Assembly: GCF_900105885.1 (NCBI RefSeq)
Contig: NZ_LT629780.1
Span: forward strand, 2,790,001-2,854,000
From: Pseudomonas guangdongensis
GTDB lineage: Bacteria > Pseudomonadota > Gammaproteobacteria > Pseudomonadales > Pseudomonadaceae
DNA: 64,000 nucleotides
Reading direction: 5' to 3'
This document shows, piece by piece, positions 24,692 through 32,827 of the stretch. A model generated the notes under the pieces. It saw only the letters and a list, made by a program, of their open reading frames with translations. It made no database searches and had not been told where the DNA came from. The position numbers and the translations under genes are program-made. Every line of letters begins with the position of its first letter. The stretch's first letter is position 1.

Positions 24692-26064
24692 CACAGCCCG
24701 CCTCGCCGGGCGGCCTCCGGCCCGAACATCGCCGGGCGGAAGTTCGGCACGTTCAGCTTGAAGCCCTTGGGCTGCTCGTTGATCAGGTTGAACGCCAGGT
24801 AGGTGTTCTCCAGCAGGTCGTGGTACAGGCCGACACCGGCCTGCGGCGTCTGGGTCTCGTAGGCGTAGAAGAAGTTGAGCATCGAGGTACGCCACAGCTC
24901 GCCGCGACTGTCGTAGTTATCGGCGACGATGGGGAACCAGGTGTCCTCGTCGATGTACAGGCGACGCTTGCCGTACAGGTGGCGGTAGTCGCTCTTCAGG
25001 GTGCCTTCCAGCACCCAGACGCGGTGCTTCTCGTAGCGCATGTGGGTCGGGTCGATGTGCCCCGGCTTGAGCAGGTCGGCGTACTTCAGCTCCGGCGAGT
25101 GGATGCGATAGGCGTTGTAGGGGATGTACAGCTCCTTCTTCTCGACGATCTTCCAGTCGTAGCGCTGGCCGGAGCCGTTGAACAGGCGCACCTCGTCCAC
25201 GGTGATCGAACCGCCGCTGCCGGGGAACGCCATGTCGAAGCCGTAGCCGGGGGCCTGACGCACGCGGCGGGTGCCCGGATCGTAGCGCCAGCTCTGGCGC
25301 GGCTCGGTCTTGTCGTTCCAGAACTCCATGCCGGTGTTCACCTCGCCCTTGTCGCGCAGCGGCAGCAGGGTCTGGTTGAGGTAGAAGGACGACTGGCCCT
25401 GGGTATCGCCGATGCGCCCCGGCTCCAGGTGCGGCGCCAGGTTCTTCGAGTGCACGCGGCCCCAGTTGATCTTGCCGTCGCGCAGCACGTAGGCGTTGTC
25501 CGAGATGTATTCCTCGGTCCACGGGCGCACGGTGAACAGCGAGGCGTTCTTCAGCAGCTCCAGACCATTCTTCGGCATCGGGAACGGCGTGCCGCCGGTC
25601 TTGGCCACCACGCCCTCGCCGTCGTCGGTCAGGCGGGCGTAGCCGACGTTGGCCTTGGTCGCCTGGCACACGCTGTCGTTGAAGCGGAAGTCGCGGTGCG
25701 AGGGATAGACCGGCATGCGGAAGGTATCGGGATACAGCCGGAACAGCGCCTTCATGCCGTCGGTGAGGTGCTGCTCGTGCTCGGCCATGTTGGCCGCGGT
25801 GATGACGAACAGCGGCTTCTCGTCGGCGTAGGGATCGAGCGGGTGGTTGCCGGTGCCCTGGAAGTTCACGTGCGGCGGCGCGCCCAGCCACTTGCCGGAA
25901 AACGCCGGAATGCTGCCGTCGGCGTTGCCGGCGCGCTCGGCGCCCATGCAGGTGTGGGTGCTGCTGTCCAGCAGGGCCGCGTCATCGGTCTTGGCCAGCG
26001 CCGGCGTGGCGAGCGCGAACAGCGCGCCGCAGGCGAGCGCTCTGGCGAGTTGCGAGTGTTTCAT
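24691..26064 (-). CDS. DUF1329 family outer-membrane-associated protein (copy 2)
   Basis: A 457-aa DUF1329 protein with an N-terminal signal (LARALACGALFALATPALA). The mature domain is organised like that of copy 1 (8218-9594): CMGAERAGNADGSIPAFSGK, DPYADEKPLFVIT, HRVWVLEGTLKSDYRHLYGKR. It follows the DUF1302 gene by 16 bp and ends on the start of the LuxR gene. DUF1302/DUF1329 pairs are frequent in clusters for hydrophobic compounds, and uptake or export of steroid across the outer membrane is the probable role. The two copies are clearly paralogues but well diverged. Confidence 0.87.
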   Translation of the reverse strand: MKHSQLARALACGALFALATPALAKTDDAALLDSSTHTCMGAERAGNADGSIPAFSGKWLGAPPHVNFQGTGNHPLDPYADEKPLFVITAANMAEHEQHLTDGMKALFRLYPDTFRMPVYPSHRDFRFNDSVCQATKANVGYARLTDDGEGVVAKTGGTPFPMPKNGLELLKNASLFTVRPWTEEYISDNAYVLRDGKINWGRVHSKNLAPHLEPGRIGDTQGQSSFYLNQTLLPLRDKGEVNTGMEFWNDKTEPRQSWRYDPGTRRVRQAPGYGFDMAFPGSGGSITVDEVRLFNGSGQRYDWKIVEKKELYIPYNAYRIHSPELKYADLLKPGHIDPTHMRYEKHRVWVLEGTLKSDYRHLYGKRRLYIDEDTWFPIVADNYDSRGELWRTSMLNFFYAYETQTPQAGVGLYHDLLENTYLAFNLINEQPKGFKLNVPNFRPAMFGPEAARRGGL

Positions 26065-26080
26065 GGGTCCCTCCCCCTTC

Positions 26081-27742
26081 TTAATAGGTGTACTTGGCGT
26101 TCAGCGACACGTAGTCGCGATCGGCCAGGGTGCGGCCGTTGGCGATGTCCGCCGAGCCGAGGTAGCCGACGTAGGTCAGGCCGACCTGGAAGTTGCCCAG
26201 GTACTTGAAGTCGCCGCCGACGGTGATGCGCTTCTCGTCGCGGCCCAGGCCCGAGTAGGCGCTGCCGGCGACGTTCTGGTTCCAGAACACCTTGGTGGTC
26301 AGGTCCCAGCCGCTGAACAGCCCCGGATAGTCGAAGGTCGCGCCGACGCCGAGCAGCGTGCTGCCGCGGGTCTGGCCGTCGTACTCGAAGTCGTCGAAGG
26401 CGCCGTTCTCGCCCGGCAGGCCGCCGCTGACATGCAGGGTGTCGACGCTGTCGATGCGCTGGTGCACCAGCTCGCCCATCAGCGTGGTCTGCTGGGCGAA
26501 GGCGCTCGGGCCGAGCATGTACACGGCGTTGAGGTTGGCCTGGATCAGGTTGCCGCGGGTCGGCGCGCCGTTGGACAGGTACACCGCGGCGTCCTCGCGG
26601 TAGCTCAGATCGCTGCCGATCTGCACCGCATCGCCGAGCTTGGTGCTCAGGCTCACCCCGGTCAGGGCGATGTCGTCGAAGTAGCCGAGCTGGTAGGCCG
26701 GCGCGTTGCCCGCCCCGGTGCCACGGCCGACGCCGGCCAGCGAGGAGTAACGGGTGTTGCCGGTGAAGTCGAAGAACAGCGCCGCCACCCGGTCGTGGTA
26801 GCGGTAGTGGTAGAGGCCGACCTCGGTGTCCTGGCTCAGCTGGTAGCGCAGGCCCAGACCCCACTGGCCGTCGTCGCCCGGCTTGACCTCGCCGGCGTAG
26901 TTGACCACCCGGAAGCTCTGGTCCGGCAGGCTGCCGATCACCCCTGGCGCCAGGCGGAAGAACTGCGCGCCGGGGCCGAAGTAGTCGCTGCCGAAGAAGT
27001 CGCCCACCGGGTTGAGCAGGGTCTCCTCCCACTCGTACTGCCAGAAGCCCACCAGGGTCAGGTCGTCGGTCAGCGAGAAGGACGCCGACACCTGGCCGAC
27101 CGGCAGGTAGGCGTCCTTGGCCTCGGTGCCCGGCACGTTGAACTTGGTGGCGTCCACCGGCGCCTGGCCCTGGCTGATGTTCGGCCAGAACAGGCTCTCG
27201 CCCCAGGCCACCAGATGGCGGCCGGCCTTCACCGACAGATAGCGGCCGTCCAGCTCCCAGTTGCCGAACACGAAGGCGTCCAGCAGGCGGAACTCGCCGC
27301 CGCTGCGCTCGCGGGTCTTGTCGGTGAAATGATCGTGACTGCCGACCTTGTTGACCGTCAGCGGCGAGTCGTTGTCGTTGCCGCCGCGGTAAGCCGCATC
27401 GTAGAAGTGGCTGGCGCGCAGCATGGCGCCGAGGTTGTCGTGGCGCAGCAACATCTCGCCGAACAGGCTGACGCGGTTGGTGATCAGCGCGCCGCGGTCG
27501 AAGTTGCGCGTGCCGTCGTCGAGGTTGAGATCGTTCAGATACGCGTCGGCGGGCTTCTCGGTGCGCATCGAGGCGGTGTAGTTGACCGTCAGCGACGATT
27601 CGAGGGTGGTCGACTCGCCCAGTTCGAGGGTCGGCAGGGCGCTCGCCGCGCCGCTGCCCAACGTCACCGCCACGGCGAGCAACTCGCGCAGGTACGGCGG
27701 CTGGCCGGTGCGCCGGCCTTCCTTTCTTGCTGCCTTGGACAT
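26081..27742 (-). CDS. DUF1302 family outer-membrane beta-barrel protein
   Basis: A 553-aa protein. The N-terminal signal (LRELLAVAVTLGSGAASALP) begins about 18 residues in. Many alternating beta-strand segments follow, and the C-terminus (VSLNAKYTY) is aromatic as in outer-membrane barrels. DUF1302 proteins are predicted porin-like barrels for hydrophobic substrates. The start at 27742 follows AGGAGACAGC, favoured over 27775. It is the first gene of DUF1302-DUF1329-LuxR, with a variant of the shared motif 137 bp upstream. A steroid channel is the likely function, by context. Confidence 0.85.
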   Translation of the reverse strand: MSKAARKEGRRTGQPPYLRELLAVAVTLGSGAASALPTLELGESTTLESSLTVNYTASMRTEKPADAYLNDLNLDDGTRNFDRGALITNRVSLFGEMLLRHDNLGAMLRASHFYDAAYRGGNDNDSPLTVNKVGSHDHFTDKTRERSGGEFRLLDAFVFGNWELDGRYLSVKAGRHLVAWGESLFWPNISQGQAPVDATKFNVPGTEAKDAYLPVGQVSASFSLTDDLTLVGFWQYEWEETLLNPVGDFFGSDYFGPGAQFFRLAPGVIGSLPDQSFRVVNYAGEVKPGDDGQWGLGLRYQLSQDTEVGLYHYRYHDRVAALFFDFTGNTRYSSLAGVGRGTGAGNAPAYQLGYFDDIALTGVSLSTKLGDAVQIGSDLSYREDAAVYLSNGAPTRGNLIQANLNAVYMLGPSAFAQQTTLMGELVHQRIDSVDTLHVSGGLPGENGAFDDFEYDGQTRGSTLLGVGATFDYPGLFSGWDLTTKVFWNQNVAGSAYSGLGRDEKRITVGGDFKYLGNFQVGLTYVGYLGSADIANGRTLADRDYVSLNAKYTY

Positions 27743-28061
27743 GCTGTCTCCTGATTCTTGTTGTTCTGGCATCACAGGCCCGCAGCGGCGTCCGCCGCGC
27801 AGGCAGGTCCACGCCCCGCCGCGCGGACAACCGGCACGGCGGGGACGGGAACAGTGTGGGAAGGCGCGAGCGGGCGGACATCATCCGTTTGAGGGAGATT
27901 CGGGCAGTCCGGCAGCGGGAATCGCGCGGGCGCCCCGGCACGGCGGCTGTAACCCCGGAAGCCGGGCACAGGAGCGCCCGGAGAGGCGGCAATACCCGCA
28001 AGCGGCGCCTCGCCGCACGACGCCGCCTTGCCGTCACACCGCGAGCGGCGGCGAGACTTGT
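27743..28061. other. Intergenic region between DUF1302 and hsaC
   Basis: These 319 bp hold the upstream region of the DUF1302 operon (including motif site C) and the 3' flank of hsaC. Small GC-rich inverted repeats are present, but I see no gene and no clear terminator with a T run. Confidence 0.5.
27879..27894 (-). promoter_or_regulatory. Steroid-operon motif, site C (weaker variant)
   Basis: Reads CCT-CAAACG-GAT-GATG on the minus strand, followed by TC. It keeps the ACGGA-GATG half of the pattern but not the GTC half. It shares the sequence CGGATGATGTC with site D. It lies 137 bp upstream of the DUF1302 start. Confidence 0.45.
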
Positions 28062-28964
28062 CTACCCGGCCGGCGCGTTGAAGCCCACGCCGAAGTCATG
28101 GCCCCACACGCTCACCTCGCTGGCCTCAAAGACGCTGTGCCGCGTCCAGTCGAGGACCAGGCCGCCGAAGCCGTACTCGATGGCGAAGCCCGAGGGGGTG
28201 TCCATATAAAAGGAGGTCATGCGGTCGTTGACGTGCTGGCCGAGGGTGGCCATCAGCTTGACGCCCGCGCGCTGCATGCGGTCGTGGGCGCGGCCGACTT
28301 CCACCAGGTTCTCCACCTCCACCATCAGGTGCACGCAGCCGCTGGGCACCGGCCCGCCGAACAGCGCCAGGCTGTGGTGGCGGCCGTTGTTGCAGTGCAG
28401 GAAGTAGATGGGGATGGCCGGGGCGTCCGGCGCCGGCTGGAAGCGGTGGATGTCGGACAGGCCGAAGCCCATCACATCGCGCAGGAAGGCCCAGGTTTCA
28501 TCGAAGTTCGACGCCGGCAGCACGGTGTGGCCCATGCCCAGCTCGCCGGTGACGAAGCCCGGCACGCCGGCCGGCGAGACGAAGCGGCGAAAGTCCGAGC
28601 GCACGCCCCATACCAGCTCGTGCAGGTTGCCGGACGGGTCGCGCAGGCTGGCCAGGCCGTTGACCCGGCGCACCGCGCACAGCTCGGCGCAGCCGCGCTC
28701 GAACGGCACCCCGGCGCGCTCCAGTTCCGCGCAGGCCTGCTCGAAGGCTTCCTCGCCCGCCAGCTCCCAACCGCTGGCCACGTAACGGTCGGCCGGCCCG
28801 CCGGAGACGAACAGGCGGAACGGCCGCTCGTCCATCTTGATATAGAGGTCGCCCAGCGGCCCCTCCTCCACCATCATGCCCAGCACGTCCTCGGCCTGCC
28901 GGCGCCAGGCGGCCAGGTCGCGGCTCGACGCCACCACGTAGGCCAGTCCACGAATGTCCATCAT
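28062..28964 (-). CDS. hsaC: Extradiol dioxygenase, 3,4-DHSA 4,5-dioxygenase (HsaC/TesB type)
   Basis: A 300-aa type I extradiol dioxygenase made of two vicinal-oxygen-chelate modules. The predicted iron ligands in the C-terminal module are His146 (GMGHTVLP), His212 (CVHLMVEV) and Glu263 (FAIEYGFGG). His197, His244 and Tyr253 sit where the second-sphere residues of BphC lie. In steroid degradation this enzyme opens ring A of 3,4-DHSA by meta-cleavage, giving the substrate of HsaD. It is third in hsaA-kshA-hsaC, 57 bp after kshA. The start at 28964 follows GAGGAG. The neighbours make the steroid substrate much more likely than biphenyl. Confidence 0.9.
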   Translation of the reverse strand: MMDIRGLAYVVASSRDLAAWRRQAEDVLGMMVEEGPLGDLYIKMDERPFRLFVSGGPADRYVASGWELAGEEAFEQACAELERAGVPFERGCAELCAVRRVNGLASLRDPSGNLHELVWGVRSDFRRFVSPAGVPGFVTGELGMGHTVLPASNFDETWAFLRDVMGFGLSDIHRFQPAPDAPAIPIYFLHCNNGRHHSLALFGGPVPSGCVHLMVEVENLVEVGRAHDRMQRAGVKLMATLGQHVNDRMTSFYMDTPSGFAIEYGFGGLVLDWTRHSVFEASEVSVWGHDFGVGFNAPAG

Positions 28965-29021
28965 CGGATTCTCCTCGTCGCGGCGCCGGGCGCGTCGCCA
29001 CGCCCGGCGCACTGCTCGCAA

Positions 29022-30098
29022 TCAGCCCCTCAGGTGGCGCAGTTCCGGCTTCACGCCGACGTAGTCCATGTCGATCTCGTGCTCGTAGCGACGGGTCGAC
29101 TCCTCGGGCGCCTCGTTGACCGGCAGGAAGAACTGCTCGTACCACTTGCGCGCGTGGTAGAGGTTGCCGTCGCTCTCGCAGAGCATCGGGTTGCCGATGC
29201 GCAGCTTGTTGTCCCAGATCGCCACGTCGGTGCCCAGGGCGATCTGCTGCAGCTCGGTCCACTCGGCGATCAGTTGCTGGTTCTCGGCCTTGCTCAGCCC
29301 CGGAATGTGCCTGGTGGCCACGCCGAAGTGCAGGGTGAAGCTGTGATGGTCGATGGCGGTGTTGCCGACGATGTAGATGGTCTCCATGTAGTGGCCCTTG
29401 TACGGTCCCTTCAGCGACACCAGCAGCACGCCCGGCCCGTAGTAGGTGGCGTAGGTGATCACCGCCTCGCCCGCGCTCATGATCCGCGAGCCGGAGATCT
29501 GCACCTGGGTGGCCTTGTGGTCCTCGAACAGGTTGGCGAAGAACAGCGATGGCGACTGGTGCGTCTCGTCGAAGTGCCCCATGTCGACGATGTTGTCCAC
29601 CAGCTCGCGGCTGTTGGCGTTGATCACCCACTCCGCCCAGCGCATCTCGCTGTACTCCGGCGAATACAGCTCCTCCAGGCGCGGGATCTCCTGGCCCTCG
29701 ATCGGCGGGTTGCCGTCCGGGTCGTGCCAGATGAACAGCGCCTCGTTCAGCTCGGCGGTGGCCCAGCGGCCCACCCGCGCCTTCGGCGGCACGCGCTTGC
29801 AGTAGGGAATGCTCACCGCCTTGCCCTCGCGGTCGAACTGCCAGCCGTGGAACGGGCAGACCACGTTGTCGCCCTCCAGGCGGCCATGGCTGAGGTCGCC
29901 GCCCATGTGCGGGCACCAGGCGTCGAGCACCTGCAGCGCGCCGTCGGAGGTCTGGAACACCACCAGGCGGTAGCCGAAGGCGTTCACCGTATGCGGCTTG
30001 CCGTCCTTGTACTTCTGCGCCGAGCCCAGGCAGTGCCAGCCGCGGGCGTAACGCTCGGGGATCGGGTCGGCGATGATCTTTGCGCGATTCATGGACAT
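29022..30098 (-). CDS. kshA: 3-Ketosteroid 9alpha-hydroxylase, Rieske oxygenase component
   Basis: A 358-aa Rieske non-haem iron oxygenase. The Rieske 2Fe-2S ligands are Cys62/His64 and Cys81/His84 (WCPHMGG and CPFHGWQF). The mononuclear iron site has His175 and His180 in DNIVDMGHFDETH, with a later Asp (TDVAIWDN) as probable third ligand. KshA hydroxylates C9 of 3-ketosteroids. Together with delta-1 dehydrogenation this breaks ring B to give the 9,10-seco product. The reductase KshB is encoded at 39003-40031. The gene is 17 bp after hsaA and 57 bp before hsaC. The start at 30098 has GGAGACCC upstream. Confidence 0.9.
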   Translation of the reverse strand: MSMNRAKIIADPIPERYARGWHCLGSAQKYKDGKPHTVNAFGYRLVVFQTSDGALQVLDAWCPHMGGDLSHGRLEGDNVVCPFHGWQFDREGKAVSIPYCKRVPPKARVGRWATAELNEALFIWHDPDGNPPIEGQEIPRLEELYSPEYSEMRWAEWVINANSRELVDNIVDMGHFDETHQSPSLFFANLFEDHKATQVQISGSRIMSAGEAVITYATYYGPGVLLVSLKGPYKGHYMETIYIVGNTAIDHHSFTLHFGVATRHIPGLSKAENQQLIAEWTELQQIALGTDVAIWDNKLRIGNPMLCESDGNLYHARKWYEQFFLPVNEAPEESTRRYEHEIDMDYVGVKPELRHLRG

Positions 30099-30115
30099 GG
30101 TCGGGTCTCCTGGGC

Positions 30116-31303
30116 TCAGAGGAAGCTGTCGGTGGTGGTCTGGTCGGTGAGGGCGATGAAGCCGAAGGCGCGGCCGAACAGGTCGACGTTGTTGGCGATG
30201 TGCGCGCGGCCGGTGAACACGTCGAGGAAGATCCGCGTCAGCGGATAGCTGCGGTAGGTGCCGGCAGCGCCGCAGCAGCGCAGCAGCTCGTTGATGTGGT
30301 GGGCGCACTCGTTGGCCACCTGGGCGAGCTGGTAGCGCTGGCGCAGCCGCTCGTTGACCGGCGCCGCCTCGCCGCGCTCGGCGTAGCTCATCTGCACGTC
30401 GTAGTGGCGCTTGCGGTTCTCCACCATCTGCTCGTGGGCGACCACCGCGCGGGCGTAGGCCAGCTGCGCGTTGGGATCGTCCACCGTGCGCATGCCGACG
30501 TTCTTGCTGATGCCCTGCTTGGCGTAGTCCTTGAAGTGCTGGATGGCCGCCGCCAGGCCGCCGAGGCAGGCGTTGGACACCGCCGGGATGAACATCTGGG
30601 CGAACGGCACCCGGTACAGCGGCGCACTGTTGAGTTCACGACCGGGGTTGGCCGCGTCGTCATGCTGCTGGGTGGCGTGGGTGCGGTGCAGCGGCACGAA
30701 GGCGTCCTCGACCACGATGTCGTGGCTGCCGGTGCCACGCAGGCCGATCACGTCCCAGTTGCGCTCGATGCGGTAGTCGCTCTTCGGCACCAGGAAGGTG
30801 CGGTAGCTGTTGCCCTTGCCGACGCCCGGGGTCAGGTTGCCGCCGAGGAACACCCACGCGCAGTGCTCGCAGCCGGTGGAGAAGCCCCAGCGCCCGCTGA
30901 TGCGGTAGCCGCCCTCCACTTCCGTGACCCTGGCCACCGGCATGTAGGTCGAGGCGATCAGCGTCGAGGCGTCCTCGCCCCACACCTCCTGCTGCGCCTG
31001 TTCGGGGAACAGCGCCAGCTGCCACGGATGCACCGCCACCACGCCGTACATCCAGGCGGTGGACATGCAGCCCTCGGCCAGCGTCTGCTGGATCTCGGCG
31101 AACACCTTGGGCCCGAACTCGAAGCCGCCATGACGTTTCGGCTGCATGACGCGGAACAGCTGCGCCTCCTGCAGCGCGGCGATCACATCAATGGCCACCT
31201 TCAGCTCGGCCTCGGCCTGCGCGGCACGCTCGGCCAGCAGCGGCACCAGCGCCCGCGCGCGGGCCACCAGCTCCTCGGGGGAAATTCTTGTTGTTTGCTC
31301 CAT
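30116..31303 (-). CDS. hsaA: Flavin-dependent 3-HSA hydroxylase, oxygenase component (HsaA/TesA2 type), copy 1
   Basis: A 395-aa group D flavin monooxygenase with the acyl-CoA dehydrogenase fold. AEGCMSTAWMYGVVAVHPWQ is near residue 75, the GRWGFSTGCEHCAW segment around 135, and GLRGTGSHDIVVED around 190. In the steroid pathway HsaA hydroxylates 3-HSA at C4 using reduced flavin from HsaB. It heads hsaA-kshA-hsaC. A paralogue with the same motifs lies at 44282-45469. The start could be 31303 or 31315 (four residues longer). The IS630-family element ends 358 bp upstream. Confidence 0.87.
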   Translation of the reverse strand: MEQTTRISPEELVARARALVPLLAERAAQAEAELKVAIDVIAALQEAQLFRVMQPKRHGGFEFGPKVFAEIQQTLAEGCMSTAWMYGVVAVHPWQLALFPEQAQQEVWGEDASTLIASTYMPVARVTEVEGGYRISGRWGFSTGCEHCAWVFLGGNLTPGVGKGNSYRTFLVPKSDYRIERNWDVIGLRGTGSHDIVVEDAFVPLHRTHATQQHDDAANPGRELNSAPLYRVPFAQMFIPAVSNACLGGLAAAIQHFKDYAKQGISKNVGMRTVDDPNAQLAYARAVVAHEQMVENRKRHYDVQMSYAERGEAAPVNERLRQRYQLAQVANECAHHINELLRCCGAAGTYRSYPLTRIFLDVFTGRAHIANNVDLFGRAFGFIALTDQTTTDSFL

Positions 31304-31661
31304 CGACTCACCCATGGTCGTGCGGGAAGAAGTCGCGGGCCGCCAGCGTTCGTGCGGCGGCTCGCCCTGTGTGACACGGGACGGATTCTTTGACTGGGGC
31401 CGGGTGGCGACATCATCCGAATGGAGTAGCCGCGCGGGTAGTGGGGGTTTTGTTGATCTGGAGCAAGGATTGGCAGGGGGATAGCCGAAGCACACGGCAT
31501 GGTGATCTGGGACAAAGCCTGAAGCTTTGATCAATGCGCGAGGTGAACCAAAGCGAGAGAGACTTGAGTAAGCGCGGCCATCGCACCTATCTGCGACGGC
31601 TAGAAGGTTGCAGGCTCCGAGCTGCTCGATGAGATGGCTGGAAGTAAGTGTGCCCGAGATA
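31304..31661. other. Upstream region of hsaA up to the insertion sequence
   Basis: These 358 bp lie between the hsaA start and the IS630-family element. They contain motif site D at 31411-31426. Beyond that, the sequence from about 31430 is less GC-rich than the steroid genes and has no open frame I can recognise. It may be debris from earlier insertions. Confidence 0.5.
31411..31426 (-). promoter_or_regulatory. Steroid-operon motif, site D (variant)
   Basis: Reads CTC-CATTCG-GAT-GATG on the minus strand, followed by TC as in site C. It is 108 bp upstream of the hsaA start at 31303. The GATG half is conserved but the GTC half is changed to CTC. Confidence 0.5.
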
Positions 31662-32767
31662 TTAATCCGGCAATACAATAGGGCATAATCAGCGTTTTTC
31701 ACCATGACCAGCGACGCACGAAGCCTCAGCCCCTTGGAACAGCGCGAAAAACGCGCTATCGCCCTACGCATGCGCGAGCAGGGGTATACCTACAGAGCCA
31801 TCGGCGAAGCCGTTGGCGTTCATCTGCGCACGGTGGCGCATTGGGTCGCGATCGCGGAGCACCAGGGCAAAGAGGCCGCGATCGAAGGTGGCCAGCGCGG
31901 ATCGCTGCCGGGGGAGCGACGCAGCCTGTCCTCCGAGCAGGAGTCACTGATTCGCACCCTGTTGCTCGACACCATGCCGGATCAGTTGAAGCTGGACTTC
32001 GCGCTCTGGACGCGTGATGCGGTGCGCGCCCTGATCGCCCTGCACTGCGGCTTTCAGATGCCTATCCGGACAGTCGGTGAATACCTCAAGCGTTGGGGCT
32101 ATACCCCACAACGCCCGTTGAAGCGCGCCTACCAGCAGAAGCCCGAGGCGATAAAGCGCTGGCTGGAAACCGAGTATCCGAAGATCGAGCAGCGCGCCAA
32201 GGCCGAGGGCGGCGAGATCCACTGGGGCGATGAAACCGGCCTGCGCAGCGACAGTCATGCAGGGCGCAGCTACGCCCCGGCAGGGCGGACGCCCGTACGC
32301 GAAGTCAGCGGAAGCCGCTTTGCCACGAACATGATTTCGACGGTGACCAACCGGGGCAAGCTGCGCTTCATGCTGTACCGGGAAACCATGACAGCGGTCG
32401 TGCTGATCCGCTTCCTGGGGCGACTGATCCGGGATACCAGCGGGCGCAAGGTCTTCCTGGTCTTGGACAACCTGCGCGTGCACCACAGCAAGAAGGTCAA
32501 AGCCTGGCTGGAGGGGCGGCGCGAACGGATTGAGGTGTTCTTTCTGCCCGCCTACGCCCCCGAGCTCAACCCGGACGAATACCTGAATGGCGATCTCAAG
32601 CATCAGGTGCGCAGCGGGCCAAGTTTGAAAAGTCGGGATGCGTTGGAAGGCCGAGTCCGCTCGGTCATGCGGCGCCTTCAATCAAAGCCCGAGCGGATTC
32701 GTTCCTACTTCCGACATCCCAAAATCGCGTATGCAGCATGATTTGGGGTATTGGGTTGCCGGATTAA
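31662..32767. mobile_element. IS630-family insertion sequence, complete
   Basis: A 1106-bp element bounded by imperfect terminal inverted repeats that begin TTAATCCGGCAA on the left (31662) and end TTGCCGGATTAA on the right (32767). With the adjoining A included, 18 of 20 terminal positions match. It is flanked by TA on both sides (31660-31661 and 32768-32769), the target duplication expected of IS630/Tc1-mariner elements. It carries one intact transposase gene. Confidence 0.87.
31704..32741 (+). CDS. IS630-family DDE transposase
   Basis: A 345-aa transposase. The N-terminal helix-turn-helix part (REQGYTYRAIGEAVGVHLRT) recognises the ends. The DDE catalytic residues are visible as HWGDETG, FLVLDNLRVHHS and YAPELNPDEYLN. 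The frame is intact, so the element could be active. It fills almost the whole IS between the two terminal repeats. Confidence 0.93.
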   Translation: MTSDARSLSPLEQREKRAIALRMREQGYTYRAIGEAVGVHLRTVAHWVAIAEHQGKEAAIEGGQRGSLPGERRSLSSEQESLIRTLLLDTMPDQLKLDFALWTRDAVRALIALHCGFQMPIRTVGEYLKRWGYTPQRPLKRAYQQKPEAIKRWLETEYPKIEQRAKAEGGEIHWGDETGLRSDSHAGRSYAPAGRTPVREVSGSRFATNMISTVTNRGKLRFMLYRETMTAVVLIRFLGRLIRDTSGRKVFLVLDNLRVHHSKKVKAWLEGRRERIEVFFLPAYAPELNPDEYLNGDLKHQVRSGPSLKSRDALEGRVRSVMRRLQSKPERIRSYFRHPKIAYAA

Positions 32768-32827
32768 TAGTACGATGAAGATCCAGCCTGCGCATACAAT
32801 AGCGCTTACGTCGAATAGCGAGGGACC

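Noticed and set aside
31304..31661. N-terminal extension of HsaA up to 31771
   Set aside because: The extension would cross the IS630-family element's terminal repeat and has no similarity to the HsaA family, whose N-terminus fits 31303.
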